IMG/VR virus record: IMGVR_UViG_3300037246_000768
Span: 1-59,458 of that record
Reading direction: 5' to 3' (one strand)
Origin: a virus
DNA length: 59,458 bases
Below, in pieces: positions 41,373 through 50,302 of the stretch. Position 1 is the stretch's first letter. The number at the start of each line of letters is the position of its first letter. The notes under the pieces were generated by a model, which did not search any database, was not told where the DNA came from, and worked only from the letters and a program-made list of their open reading frames with translations. Made by a program: the position numbers and the translations under genes.

Positions 41373-42350
41373 TTACTTTAGCTCCTTCACCGTGAAGCGG
41401 CGATATGAGGATTCTTTGAGGTATTCTGCGTGTAGATCGGGATGGTCTGCGGCAAAGCGTTTTGCGTCGAACCTGTTTGCCGTGATGTTCGACCAGGAGA
41501 GGTTGAAGCCGGGGCATGTCGCCTTCCCAGCGTCCTCCATGAGCAGCTTGAGCTCGTTGCCAAGGCGCTTTTCTTCAAGCTCGGCGGCCTTGGTAACTGC
41601 TTTCGCATCCAAGAACGCAGCAGCTTTTAAATCACCGCCAGCGGGAAGCTCGATCGTCGGGCCCATGTCGTCAGCCGTTGGGTATAGGTGCTTGAGCACG
41701 TCGTCAGACGCTTGGCTGCCGTCAATGGCCGGGGGGGTGCGCTCGGTGACTTTATGCCAGAACTGCTCGCCGATGGTGAAGAGGTTGTTGTGCAGGTCGG
41801 GATCTGCGTCAGCGACCCGGTCGGCCATAGCTAAGCCGCCGAAGCCGCCGAGTAGCGCGCCGTAAAAGATCTTCGGCATGCCGGTGACGGCAAGATACCA
41901 CTGCCCCTGCAGGTAGTAGTCGTCGGGGATCGCATCGTCCTGCCAGTCGGTCTTCATGCCAGCGGTCTTGCCTTCGTAAATGCCGACGACCTTATTGGTG
42001 ACGCGGTCGATCACAACGCGGTCGATGTTCGCCATCGCCCAAGGATAGTCGGGGTGACGCAGGATAGCGTTGACCCGCTCCAGCTTATACTCCGGGTTGC
42101 GCTCCATCCACAGCTGCGCCACGAAGTCTTCAATGGCGGTGCCTATGGCTGCGGCCTCTGACTGCTCGCCATTGTCGTGAAGGGGGTCGATCTTGGAGAG
42201 GTAGACCTTGAGCGGGTTTCCCCACTTGGAGACGCCTGAAATCTGCGCCACGTCGGAGCCGCCGATACCTGCGGAGCGGAGCACCAGCCATTCTTCACGG
42301 CTGACTCCGGCGAGCTTTGCGTGGATTATCGAGTGGCCGACTTTACGCAC
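41373..42350 (-). CDS. YqaJ-type viral exonuclease
   Basis: 325 residues from GTG 42350 overlapping the upstream gene's end. SREEWLVLRSAGIGGSDVA, GTAIEDFVAQLW and IYEGKTAG supply the PD-(D/E)xK catalytic acids and Lys. YqaJ plus RecT is a classic phage recombination pair (5'-3' resection then annealing). Confidence 0.9.
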   Translation of the reverse strand: MRKVGHSIIHAKLAGVSREEWLVLRSAGIGGSDVAQISGVSKWGNPLKVYLSKIDPLHDNGEQSEAAAIGTAIEDFVAQLWMERNPEYKLERVNAILRHPDYPWAMANIDRVVIDRVTNKVVGIYEGKTAGMKTDWQDDAIPDDYYLQGQWYLAVTGMPKIFYGALLGGFGGLAMADRVADADPDLHNNLFTIGEQFWHKVTERTPPAIDGSQASDDVLKHLYPTADDMGPTIELPAGGDLKAAAFLDAKAVTKAAELEEKRLGNELKLLMEDAGKATCPGFNLSWSNITANRFDAKRFAADHPDLHAEYLKESSYRRFTVKELK

Positions 42351-42540
42351 TGGGCACCTGGCCTTTCTTGTAATACGCAACCAACGCACGGCGCACAATC
42401 TCGGGGGGTGTCAGCGGGAGCCCTTGGGTGGTCGACTTCTTAATGTCGGCCTCCATCTTGTCCCAAAGGGCGTTCGGGATGAACACTACCTTACGCAGCA
42501 TCTTCGCCGGCTTGACGTAAGGTGCTTTTTTCTTTGCCAT
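42343..42540 (-). CDS. Small basic regulator-like protein
   Basis: 65 residues from ATG 42540 (AGAGGAGACAAAA site). RKVVFIPNALWDKMEADIKKST then PPEIVRRALVAYYKK fits a ribbon-helix-helix or similar small DNA-binding fold. First gene of the leftward early operon, a plausible autoregulator. Confidence 0.6.
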   Translation of the reverse strand: MAKKKAPYVKPAKMLRKVVFIPNALWDKMEADIKKSTTQGLPLTPPEIVRRALVAYYKKGQVPSA

Positions 42541-42600
42541 TTTTGTCTCCTCTGGCTGGTGGTAAGCGGGGAACAACTTTATTGCAACGTCGAAGATTAG

Positions 42601-42629
42601 AAAATACACCCGGAGCGGTCAGCCGTCAA
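42601..42629 (-). promoter_or_regulatory. Leftward early promoter
   Basis: TTGACG, 17 bases, TATTTT on the minus strand, 61 bases before ATG 42540. Confidence 0.6.
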
Positions 42630-42677
42630 CATCTAAATATGGTGTAGGCGCTGACGCTCATGTGCCATATAAAGGGG

Positions 42678-42726
42678 TTGACTATTTTATCGTGCGGTGG
42701 TCTATTAGTGGTAATGTGATTACAAT
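42678..42726 (+). promoter_or_regulatory. Rightward promoter region with GTGATTAC
   Basis: TTGACT at 42678-42683 with 4/6 -10 candidates (TCTATT at 17 bases or TATTAG at 19), and TACAAT at 42721 with poor -35. GTGATTAC at 42716-42723 overlaps the latter. The exact start is uncertain. Confidence 0.4.
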
Positions 42727-42754
42727 GACAAATAGCGAGAGCGAAGGAGTCACG

Positions 42755-43216
42755 ATGAGCCAGCCAACAGAACTGAAACCGTGCCCGTTTTGCGGGGGCG
42801 AGGCAACCACCAACGAGCGGCATAAAGACCTACAAGGGAAGTATTATCTGGTCGGATGCCGGGACTGTAACCTTGATATGTTCACGCCGGAAGATTGGAA
42901 CACACGCCACCTCGACACCATACAGCCGCCCGACGCTGCGCTGGTGGAGGCGCTGGAGTTCTACGCCGAGCAAGAAAGCTATGTCATAAGCTGCGGTGAT
43001 ATACCTATAATATTTGATGGAGGAATCAAGGCCCGTGAAGCCCTCGCCCAGCACCGGGAGGGCAAGCAGTGGAGCGACGATGGCCCCGTATCGTATGAGT
43101 ATATTGAAAGCCCATCACTCGATTTCGAGGCGGTCACCGACACCATAAGCAGGGCTATATGGCTATTCCACAAAGGCCAGTGGTACGGCCCCATCACTCC
43201 CCCGGGAGGTAAGTAG
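42755..43216 (+). CDS. Lar-like zinc protein
   Basis: 153 residues from ATG 42755 (AAGGAG site). LKPCPFCGGEA and GCRDCNLD match the restriction-alleviation Lar zinc-finger motif. C-terminal half unrelated and acidic. Possible anti-restriction or other small phage role. Confidence 0.65.
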   Translation: MSQPTELKPCPFCGGEATTNERHKDLQGKYYLVGCRDCNLDMFTPEDWNTRHLDTIQPPDAALVEALEFYAEQESYVISCGDIPIIFDGGIKAREALAQHREGKQWSDDGPVSYEYIESPSLDFEAVTDTISRAIWLFHKGQWYGPITPPGGK

Positions 43217-43217
43217 A

Positions 43218-43316
43218 ATGAGCAAATGGTTAGGCGGATTTATTGCCGGATTCCTACTAGGGTGGGCGTTCGATCACTGGATGCACTTTCAACTTCCACC
43301 TTGGACAATGCCGTAG
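43218..43316 (+). CDS. Short membrane peptide
   Basis: 32 residues from ATG 43218 with AGGTAAG upstream. Hydrophobic (WLGGFIAGFLLGWAF). Function unknown. Confidence 0.55.
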   Translation: MSKWLGGFIAGFLLGWAFDHWMHFQLPPWTMP

Positions 43317-43329
43317 GAGGTAAGTAGAA

Positions 43330-43527
43330 ATGATCCCAATAAAAGGTGGCATCGCTGACAAACTAGGCGTCAAATTCTCAGGCAATTCCGATGTACAGGA
43401 GTTAGAAGACAGGGAAGCAGCGCGGAAGCATGGTCGGGCATTCCCAGCGGATTTTGCACAGGTAACTATTGACCCCGCAAAATACTGTGATAAATCGCTA
43501 TCAGGCGAGAAGGATGGTGACAAATGA
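43330..43527 (+). CDS. Small hypothetical protein
   Basis: 65 residues from ATG 43330 with an AGGAGGT site. No domain seen; overlaps the next gene (ATGA). Confidence 0.55.
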   Translation: MIPIKGGIADKLGVKFSGNSDVQELEDREAARKHGRAFPADFAQVTIDPAKYCDKSLSGEKDGDK

Positions 43528-43904
43528 CCGACGACGCGAAACTCCTTGAGGCGATGGCGGAGGCAATTGCAGACAAGGAATGGTACAAGGGGTGGTGGGA
43601 CAGTGCTGGCAGTGAGGCTACCAACAGGAAGGGCACCTACAGAAAGTACGCACAAGCCGCCCTAACCGCCTACCACTCCCACGCCAGCGTCAAGCGTGAA
43701 GAGGCTGGGATGGTGGAGGTGCCAAAGAATGAATACCAGCAGCTTCTTTTCGAGGTGGCAGTAGAAAGGTGTCGCGCGGAACCAACAAGCGACCAAAGCG
43801 CAGATTGTGTGCATAGGGATTGCAGAGATTATTGCGCGGGCTACTTGCTACTCAAATTAAATGAACCGCTCCAAGCCGCACAAGGCGGGAAAGGTGGAAG
43901 CTAA
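43524..43904 (+). CDS. Hypothetical protein with C-terminal Cys cluster
   Basis: 126 residues; helical N-terminal half, then CVHRDCRDYC near residue 93-106. TAATG overlap with the next gene. Confidence 0.55.
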   Translation: MTDDAKLLEAMAEAIADKEWYKGWWDSAGSEATNRKGTYRKYAQAALTAYHSHASVKREEAGMVEVPKNEYQQLLFEVAVERCRAEPTSDQSADCVHRDCRDYCAGYLLLKLNEPLQAAQGGKGGS

Positions 43905-44353
43905 TGTATTGCGTATATGAGCACGGAAAAGACGAACATGGTGGCTATCACGTATCCCCTTGCGGCGAGGGTTGGTGTGATACTTTTAAGAAGGCCGCAA
44001 GTTTAGCCGAGGCGTGGAATGGTGCCCCGACAGAAGAGGGGTGGGAGTGGATGCGCTACTACCCAATATGGGTGCATACCCGCACGGACAAGCTCACGGA
44101 CAAAATAGGCGACCTCACCACCGCCCTTGCCACCAAGACCGCCGAGTTGATGGAGTGTGAACTAGCGTTAAAGAGAATGACTACCAGCCGCGACTGGAAT
44201 TTTGCGGCCAACAAAAGAAGGAAGGCGCGCGCCGACAAAGCAAAGGCCCGGATCGCTGAGGTGGAAGATGAAAATTCAAGGTTGAAATCATGGATTAAGA
44301 AATATGTGAAAAGCGGCGAAGAGGCCATAATATCGCTAGGGCTAAAGCCATAG
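43904..44353 (+). CDS. Coiled-coil protein
   Basis: 149 residues. A Cys/Trp-rich N-terminal part and a long C-terminal coiled coil with heptad spacing (about 65-140). No known family. Confidence 0.6.
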   Translation: MYCVYEHGKDEHGGYHVSPCGEGWCDTFKKAASLAEAWNGAPTEEGWEWMRYYPIWVHTRTDKLTDKIGDLTTALATKTAELMECELALKRMTTSRDWNFAANKRRKARADKAKARIAEVEDENSRLKSWIKKYVKSGEEAIISLGLKP

Positions 44354-44368
44354 CGAAGGGAGCTTAGG

Positions 44369-44455
44369 ATGAGACATTGGAACTGGCCGCTAATCGGAGT
44401 CTTGGTTCTCCTCTTCGCCTTCTGGGGCGCGGTTGTGAGCAAGGTGTTCTTCTAG
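44369..44455 (+). CDS. Short membrane peptide upstream of integrase
   Basis: 28 residues from ATG 44369 after AAGGGAG. Hydrophobic (PLIGVLVLLFAFWGAVV). Its stop overlaps the integrase GTG (TAGTG). Confidence 0.6.
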   Translation: MRHWNWPLIGVLVLLFAFWGAVVSKVFF

Positions 44456-45603
44456 TGGCCGTCTTCCGCCGACGCATCTGCACCAGCTGCAAAACGCAAG
44501 CCCGAGACACCAAGCTCTTGAAGCCGCTGCCTCGCTGTGCGTGCGGTGCGTCCATGGCCTACACCCCCAAATGGTACGTGAGCGTGCGTGTGGCGACGCC
44601 TGGGGGGCGTAAGCTGGTAACCAGGGCCGTTTCCCCACACAAGGCAGAAGCGATCGCAGAAGAGCGCCGCCTGCTCTGTGAGCGAGATCAAGGAGCGGTG
44701 GTTCGCACCGGCGTCAAGACGGACTTCGCATCGGCAGCTGCCGCATTTCTCCGGTGGGTGGATACGCAGGAGCAGCAAGGGCGGTTAAGCAGTGACACGA
44801 TACGCCCTTATCGCTACCGATTAAAGGGGCACTTAGCGCCCTTCTTCGCCGGCCACGACATCAAGCATATCGACTACGACGCAGCCGACTCCTACGTCTA
44901 TAAAAGGCAGGAGGATGGAGCCGCCCCAGCCACTATCAACCGTGAGCTCGCCACGCTAAAGAAGCTGCTCGCGGTTTGCGTACAAAAAAAGATCATTACA
45001 CAGCACGCCCTGGCCGGCTACTCCCTGCTGCCCGAAGACAACGAGAGCGACCGGTATCTATCCGAGGGTGAGATCTTAGAGCTCCTGGGCGAGTGCTGCG
45101 AGCCACAGTACCCCGAGCACCTACACCCCATCGTTTTGCTCGCCCTGACCACGGGGCTGCGCCGTGCGGGGTGTCTGTCGCTCAAGTGGGAGGAGATCGA
45201 CTGGAAGAAGCGGGAGATCGTCAAGCGCGTGAAAGGCAAGAAGCTCGTACGCATCCCCATGAACGCCACGCTACGCATGGAGCTCGCCGAGTGGAAGGTG
45301 CGCGGCAAGATTATACGCACGCACGGGCCCGTCTTCCCCTCGCCGGTCACAGGGCAGCCGATGCTGGTGACAAGCCAGTTCGGGTTTGAGACAGCGTGCA
45401 AGGCGGTTGGGCTGGGCGACATCACGTTTCATTGCCTACGCCACACCTTCGCTACGCATTTCCTTGAGCAGCACCCGGATCAGATCGAGACGCTACGGGA
45501 TTTGATGGGGCACTCGGGGGCGTACATGACGAGGCGATATTCCCACATCACAGATCGGTCGCGGCATGCGGCTATGGAATCTTTTAAGATTGGAGAAGCA
45601 TGA
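44455..45603 (+). CDS. int: Tyrosine integrase with N-terminal zinc ribbon
   Basis: 382 residues from GTG 44455 (AAGGTG site, overlap with the preceding stop); the longer ATG 44377 start would lie in the short peptide gene. A CxxC...CxC zinc ribbon at residues 9-30 precedes a SAM-like core-binding domain. Catalytic R near 235 (GLRRAGC), HCLRH near 325, GH near 348 and tyrosine near 361 (RRYSH). It should integrate the genome; no clear attP was found beside it. Confidence 0.9.
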   Translation: MAVFRRRICTSCKTQARDTKLLKPLPRCACGASMAYTPKWYVSVRVATPGGRKLVTRAVSPHKAEAIAEERRLLCERDQGAVVRTGVKTDFASAAAAFLRWVDTQEQQGRLSSDTIRPYRYRLKGHLAPFFAGHDIKHIDYDAADSYVYKRQEDGAAPATINRELATLKKLLAVCVQKKIITQHALAGYSLLPEDNESDRYLSEGEILELLGECCEPQYPEHLHPIVLLALTTGLRRAGCLSLKWEEIDWKKREIVKRVKGKKLVRIPMNATLRMELAEWKVRGKIIRTHGPVFPSPVTGQPMLVTSQFGFETACKAVGLGDITFHCLRHTFATHFLEQHPDQIETLRDLMGHSGAYMTRRYSHITDRSRHAAMESFKIGEA

Positions 45604-45806
45604 TGGACATAAAAGTTGCTGCGGTTGATGGGTCAAAGACCGGCTCTGTTCTCGTCTGCGACCACTGCGACACCCAGACAAGCATGCAAGTGGTCATAAT
45701 AATGCTCGGGCTATTGACTATAAGGGTTTGCCCTAGTCACGCCAAAGAACTGGCGAGCGCGATTGAGTCGGCGATGGCGGCCTTTGAGATTGGAGATCAG
45801 GGATGA
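45600..45806 (+). CDS. Small hypothetical protein
   Basis: 68 residues from ATG 45600 or 45603 (overlaps int stop). CDHCDTQTSM and CPSHAK suggest a zinc site. Unknown. Confidence 0.55.
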   Translation: MMDIKVAAVDGSKTGSVLVCDHCDTQTSMQVVIIMLGLLTIRVCPSHAKELASAIESAMAAFEIGDQG

Positions 45807-45991
45807 CCAACGAAGAGCATATCGAAAGACACAAGAAATTGCACAAGAACTTAGACGAACTCATGGCTGACTTTATTTCCAACACCGATAAAATGCCGAG
45901 CCAGACGACGGTGATGGAACTGATCGAGTGGTCGCACAAGCAGACGGTGGAGCCTGACCATGAGGAGCCTAGCTCCGGGGATGGAGGGTAG
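45803..45991 (+). CDS. Small hypothetical protein
   Basis: 62 residues from ATG 45803 after AGATCAGGG. Charged helix. No domain. Confidence 0.5.
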   Translation: MTNEEHIERHKKLHKNLDELMADFISNTDKMPSQTTVMELIEWSHKQTVEPDHEEPSSGDGG

Positions 45992-45995
45992 AAGG

Positions 45996-46187
45996 ATGAC
46001 CGACTTATTGCCGTGTCCGTTTTGCGGGAGTATTTGCAAGCTAAAAAGACGGACTGATATTTTTGTAAGCTGCCCCAACGGTTGCACCAGTGGCACTTTC
46101 ATCCACAAGGATACGTGGAACAAGCGCTCTCTCATAGCCATGCAAGCCGCGCTCAAGGCGAGGGGTATGAGGGTGGTGCCGCTTTAG
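45996..46187 (+). CDS. Small Lar-like zinc protein
   Basis: 63 residues from ATG 45996 (GAAGG site). LLPCPFCGS and CPNGC spaced as in Lar-family zinc fingers, with DTWNKR tail. Ends convergently 5 bases from the minus-strand gene. Confidence 0.6.
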   Translation: MTDLLPCPFCGSICKLKRRTDIFVSCPNGCTSGTFIHKDTWNKRSLIAMQAALKARGMRVVPL

Positions 46188-46192
46188 CCGGG

Positions 46193-46603
46193 CTAATCCC
46201 ACCTCCCCTGAGCCTTAAACTCCGAGAAAAGCATGGCGTCCACACCGTCAGGGAAAGGCCGCACGAAGCCCTCTATCATGTCGAGCCCCTTGTTGGTCAC
46301 TCGGCATGCGTAGAAAACCTCTCCTACCGCCCTATCCGTGGGCCACAGGGGCAACGTGAACTCGCCATTGGTCGGGTCTATGGTCGCCGTCACCTGATAA
46401 CCTACGAGCTCGTGGCCACTGGTTGCGTCGACCGCACTGGTCGGCCTGCCGTGCCTGTCCACGAGCGTAAGCAGGATCTTCCACCCCGCCTTGAGCGTCG
46501 TGCTGATCCCCGAGAAGCCCTGCGCCACGTTGTTGAGCGTGCGGGTGGTGAGCGGATCAGAGAAAAATCCAGGTGAAACGTATCCGTCAACTACGTAAGG
46601 CAT
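46193..46603 (-). CDS. Hypothetical protein, last gene of the late unit
   Basis: 136 residues, beta-rich with Gly/Pro turns; no family seen. It ends convergently with the plus-strand gene. It sits just after the lipoprotein gene. Confidence 0.6.
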   Translation of the reverse strand: MPYVVDGYVSPGFFSDPLTTRTLNNVAQGFSGISTTLKAGWKILLTLVDRHGRPTSAVDATSGHELVGYQVTATIDPTNGEFTLPLWPTDRAVGEVFYACRVTNKGLDMIEGFVRPFPDGVDAMLFSEFKAQGRWD

Positions 46604-46616
46604 GATCTACTCCAGT

Positions 46617-46874
46617 CTATTCGTGCCAGTGGCCCTCAAAGCAATGGCGCAATTCGTGGCCAATCGTCTCGTTGTATTGCCCAGTGAGACGGTACTCGCT
46701 TTCTTCGAGAATAAATATATCGCAAGACAATTCATCCCAAACAGCGTGCCCGAGAACGGTTGGCCCGAAGGAGGACTCCATTTCCTCGGGGGTGATGATA
46801 TGCTGTTGCACGAGCACGCCGTCACCGCACCCGACGAAGAATAGTAGAGGCAGGGCTATCAGCAGGGGTTTCAT
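46617..46874 (-). CDS. Small lipoprotein with HExxH motif
   Basis: 85 residues. A signal segment (LLIALPLLFFVGC) ends in a lipobox Cys at about 16. The C terminus has GHELRHCFEGHWHE, an HExxH zinc-peptidase-like motif plus an additional His. Too short for a known peptidase fold but possibly a minimal domain. Exported to the membrane surface. Its start overlaps the tail of the fibre gene. Confidence 0.7.
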   Translation of the reverse strand: MKPLLIALPLLFFVGCGDGVLVQQHIITPEEMESSFGPTVLGHAVWDELSCDIFILEESEYRLTGQYNETIGHELRHCFEGHWHE

Positions 46875-48340
46875 TAGTTCACGCTCCTTGATGTTTCATA
46901 CCAAACGGCATCTATATATACAAATTCTATTATGTCGCCTTGTACGCCACCATTCCAATCCGCACCGCCTAACAACACTAGCGTTGCGCCATCTTTGAAG
47001 TCTACACCTACACCTTGTATCCAGAGTGTTATTTTCTGTCCCTCGGTACCGTCGTCGAAAGTTGTTATATTGTGTGTTGCGGCAGTTTTAAAAACGTTCC
47101 CACCAGCAACAGAAGGCGTATCGTCTCCACTTGAGAAAGTGATAACCGCTAGAGGGAGTACAGCCCCGCCACCCGCTGCGTCGGCGTGGTCATGTGCGGC
47201 GTTGGCGAAGCTCGCTATGGTTGGCACCAGGAGCGTATTGCCACCGCCCGCTGCGTCGGCGTGGTCATGTGCGGCGTTGGCAAAGCTCGCTATGGTTGGC
47301 ACCAGGAGCGTGTTGCCACCGCCCGCCGCGTCGGCGTGGTCATGTGCGGCGTTGGCAAAGCTCGCTATGGTTGGCACCAGGAGCGTGTTGCCACCGCCCG
47401 CCGCGTCGGCGTGGTCATGCGTAGCGCTCGTGTAGTCGGTGATGGTGGGGGTTGCGATGGATGTGTCTACGTAGGCCTTAACCGCCTTCTGCGTCGGCGC
47501 GTAGTGGTCGCTATTATCGGTGAATGCCACATCAGCCGCAAGCTCCGGCTTAGGATCAATGCCTATAACGCCCTGCGAGGGATTGTCAGCTATAACAAGT
47601 CCAACCTCAACAGTGAAGTGTGGCGATCCGGGCGGGGTGTTGACAACGGCACCGGGAGTAGTCGCAGATAAAAAGAGGTGGTCACTTTCGCTGAACGCCG
47701 AAGTGTCAAGATCGCGCACCGCACCAAAGCGGGTGACGTATCCAAATCCATTGTTTGCTATTCCACCGGGGGTTGTAATCATCCCGATATTGTGGCTCGT
47801 GTCATGGTCGGAGGCGTCGGTCAGCCCCACAACCAAATGGATGCCCGTTGACCCAGCGACGTAAACCATATCGCCATCGTCTACAGCGGAGCCGCTTTCA
47901 TTCTTTACCCACAGCGGTAGCTCTTGGCCTATCTGCATAACGACGCCGCCGGGAAGGCCGAGGTCTAAGGTCTTAGAGGTGTCGTTCCACGCAAGCTCGC
48001 CTGTCCCTACGGTAACGACTGCGCCAGTGTCGAAGGTTATGGACTCAACCGCGTCGAGGGTGGACAGCAGGCCCCCGCCAGCAGCGCCTAGGTGGTCGTG
48101 CGTAGAATTGGTGAAGTCGGCCACGGTAGGCGCCGAGAGCGTAACCCCTGCGTCCGTCCCGTCAAGCAGGCTCGCATGCGTGTAGAAGTTGGTATCGAGC
48201 TCGCTCCAGGTAACGGTGGTTCCCTTGCCTGCGCCCCACGGCCCTGCGTCGCGGTAGACTATGGCGGCCCAGGCGGGTACGCAAAGGGTGAAAATAAGCG
48301 CGGCGACAACCGCCAGCGTGCGTAGGGATTTGCCGTTCAT
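46874..48340 (-). CDS. Exported fibre-like protein with HDH repeats
   Basis: 488 residues. N-terminal signal peptide (LAVVAALIFTLCVPAWA), then beta-rich shaft with repeated HDHADAAGGG motifs, three of which lie in identical 25-residue units (DNA repeats at about 47171-47395). The C terminus is a compact beta domain. HDH-AGGG repeats are known from phage tail fibres, but a signal peptide is unusual and suggests export. Confidence 0.7.
   Translation of the reverse strand: MNGKSLRTLAVVAALIFTLCVPAWAAIVYRDAGPWGAGKGTTVTWSELDTNFYTHASLLDGTDAGVTLSAPTVADFTNSTHDHLGAAGGGLLSTLDAVESITFDTGAVVTVGTGELAWNDTSKTLDLGLPGGVVMQIGQELPLWVKNESGSAVDDGDMVYVAGSTGIHLVVGLTDASDHDTSHNIGMITTPGGIANNGFGYVTRFGAVRDLDTSAFSESDHLFLSATTPGAVVNTPPGSPHFTVEVGLVIADNPSQGVIGIDPKPELAADVAFTDNSDHYAPTQKAVKAYVDTSIATPTITDYTSATHDHADAAGGGNTLLVPTIASFANAAHDHADAAGGGNTLLVPTIASFANAAHDHADAAGGGNTLLVPTIASFANAAHDHADAAGGGAVLPLAVITFSSGDDTPSVAGGNVFKTAATHNITTFDDGTEGQKITLWIQGVGVDFKDGATLVLLGGADWNGGVQGDIIEFVYIDAVWYETSRSVN
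47168..47424. repeat. Three tandem 75-bp repeats
   Basis: About 75-bp units encoding GGGNTLLVPTIASFANAAHDHADAA, near-identical copies starting near 47171, 47246 and 47321, with partial flanking copies. They lie in frame in the fibre gene and probably arose by unequal recombination. Confidence 0.9.
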
Positions 48341-48343
48341 CTT

Positions 48344-50290
48344 TTATCTCCTCATAAGTATGGTTCTAAAGACGTTTTGCCATGCGCCACCCACGGGCAC
48401 ACCAGCCTTAACGCTGACCTCCTCGGAGAAGTCCGAAGCTGGACGCCCCATGAAGCTATTATTCAGCACTGCGAAAAAGTATGTGACCCCATTGGTAAGC
48501 GATCCTACCACTTCACCAGAGGACACACCAATTATTCGCGTACTCGCACCGGTCACAGGCGACGAAGTATCCCAATACAAGTCCTGGTCGCCAGCGTCGG
48601 CACCCTCAACCCACGTTACCGTTACCTGCTGGTCTGCGGGGGTGGCTACCACACTGGTCGGCGCTGCAAGGATGATATTAAGCTCTACCGTGTCGACGTC
48701 GCCCCATCCGTTTACAGCGTCGAAGCCGCGCATGGAGATTACATTGACAGCGTAGTCGAGCGCGCTGGGGTCAATGTCGGCGGCGGCGGTCTTGCTCGTT
48801 GCCGTGCCCGTCAGGCTGTCGAATGAATTACCGCTACCCTCTCCGGGGTCTGCGCCAAAGAACCACTCGGCGTCCGTTATCGTTTCCGAGGCGGTGTCGA
48901 TGTCGCAGCTTATGGCAACGCTGGTCGAACCCTTCGGCGTTGAGGTGGGTATGACTGCGGCGTTGGTGGTTATGGGGGTGACAGCGGCCGGGGTATACAC
49001 TATGAAAGCAGAACCCTGCTGCTGGACGTTTGGGAATGTTTCCGAGAGCGGGTCAGGTAGGGGCACCGTAGCTGGGTCTTGGCTTGTTTTAACCCATATA
49101 GCCTGCCCGCTACCTGTGCCGTCGTATCTATAATCGTGGCCGGTATCATTTGCTGCCAGAGCAAAACGGTACTTTTCACCGGACGTTATTGCTGGTTTTG
49201 TACTGTAGTCATATCTATTCCACCACCCGCCGCCAGAAGAATCGGCGCTATCTGGAGCCTGTAACAACTCACTATCGGGTACCACATCTGCGGTTGTTGA
49301 TGTTGCGTCTTCGTATACTCCTACTCGCGTAGCGGCAAGCCCCGTGGTGTCAGCATTTAGCCCAAATACTAGCTGGTCTACATCCCCGCTTTCAGATGCT
49401 AACCAGCCCGTTGTGTTCAACGTATCCCCAAAAGTATACAGGAAGTCTGCCGAGGCAGACCACGTAGAAGCCCCCATAGAGTTATACCCCAGGTCTGCGC
49501 TCACGGCTATAGTCTGAGGGTTCCCAATCCCCCGGCGCGTCATATCAGCGTCAAACTGTGCATTTCTGAAAAACACTTTGTCGAAAACGCCGTGCGACAC
49601 TTCTCGATATCTGCCGTATGCCCAGCCTGTTATTTCCCCATTAAGCCAGCCGATTGCGACCGGGCGGGGAAGGTGGGTAATCTTGCCGGTGGTGTACCGA
49701 TGGTGGCCGCCGCTGTTGCGCTTGTCCAAATGATAAATGGCGATGGAGTAGGGCACCCAATCAGGGTAGGTCGAACCGGGCAGGAAGTTGGCGGGGTCTT
49801 GGATGGTAAAACTGCAATCATCCACCATGCCGCTAAATTCAATGCGCTTCGGTATCCACTCACCTTGCGGAATATTCGCAACGGGCATTCCGCTGTAGAT
49901 CAGGGCTACGCCGTTGCCGAGGTAGTTCTCCAGCGCGTCGGGTACACGGGCACTTTGGAGGTCAACCAACTGGAGGAAGGTTGCGCCGTAGATGTGATTT
50001 TTTAGCGGGATTTTCCAGCCGTAGGGAGTTTCCACCATCGGGCCGTCGTACTCCAGACCCACCGGCTGCATGTAAAGCACATCGGTAGAGCCGTCCTGCC
50101 ACGGGTAGAGGGCAAGAGCTTTGGCGTCCAGGTCGAGGTAAAACGATCCACCGCGCTCAATGGCGTCGGCTTGCTGAGATACCCCCTCGTTGAGCCACGC
50201 GCCGTTAAGGCGTCGCCAGCCGTCAGGCGCAGCAATAGCCGTTGAGGCCAGGAGAACTAGGGCGAGGAGGGAGAGGGCTAGTTTACGCAT
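48344..50290 (-). CDS. Exported beta-rich adhesin-like protein with FN3 domain
   Basis: 648 residues with a signal peptide (LALSLLALVLLASTAIA). The middle has beta-rich sheets with aromatic/Gly patterns resembling carbohydrate-binding modules. Residues about 535-630 are fibronectin type III-like (TPADQQVTVTWVEG, GVTYFFAVLN). Likely surface-binding. Confidence 0.7.
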   Translation of the reverse strand: MRKLALSLLALVLLASTAIAAPDGWRRLNGAWLNEGVSQQADAIERGGSFYLDLDAKALALYPWQDGSTDVLYMQPVGLEYDGPMVETPYGWKIPLKNHIYGATFLQLVDLQSARVPDALENYLGNGVALIYSGMPVANIPQGEWIPKRIEFSGMVDDCSFTIQDPANFLPGSTYPDWVPYSIAIYHLDKRNSGGHHRYTTGKITHLPRPVAIGWLNGEITGWAYGRYREVSHGVFDKVFFRNAQFDADMTRRGIGNPQTIAVSADLGYNSMGASTWSASADFLYTFGDTLNTTGWLASESGDVDQLVFGLNADTTGLAATRVGVYEDATSTTADVVPDSELLQAPDSADSSGGGWWNRYDYSTKPAITSGEKYRFALAANDTGHDYRYDGTGSGQAIWVKTSQDPATVPLPDPLSETFPNVQQQGSAFIVYTPAAVTPITTNAAVIPTSTPKGSTSVAISCDIDTASETITDAEWFFGADPGEGSGNSFDSLTGTATSKTAAADIDPSALDYAVNVISMRGFDAVNGWGDVDTVELNIILAAPTSVVATPADQQVTVTWVEGADAGDQDLYWDTSSPVTGASTRIIGVSSGEVVGSLTNGVTYFFAVLNNSFMGRPASDFSEEVSVKAGVPVGGAWQNVFRTILMRR

Positions 50291-50302
50291 GAGCTACCTC
50301 TT

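Noticed and set aside
47168-47424. CRISPR-like array
   Set aside because: The repeats are contiguous 75-bp coding units without spacers and encode a fibre protein.
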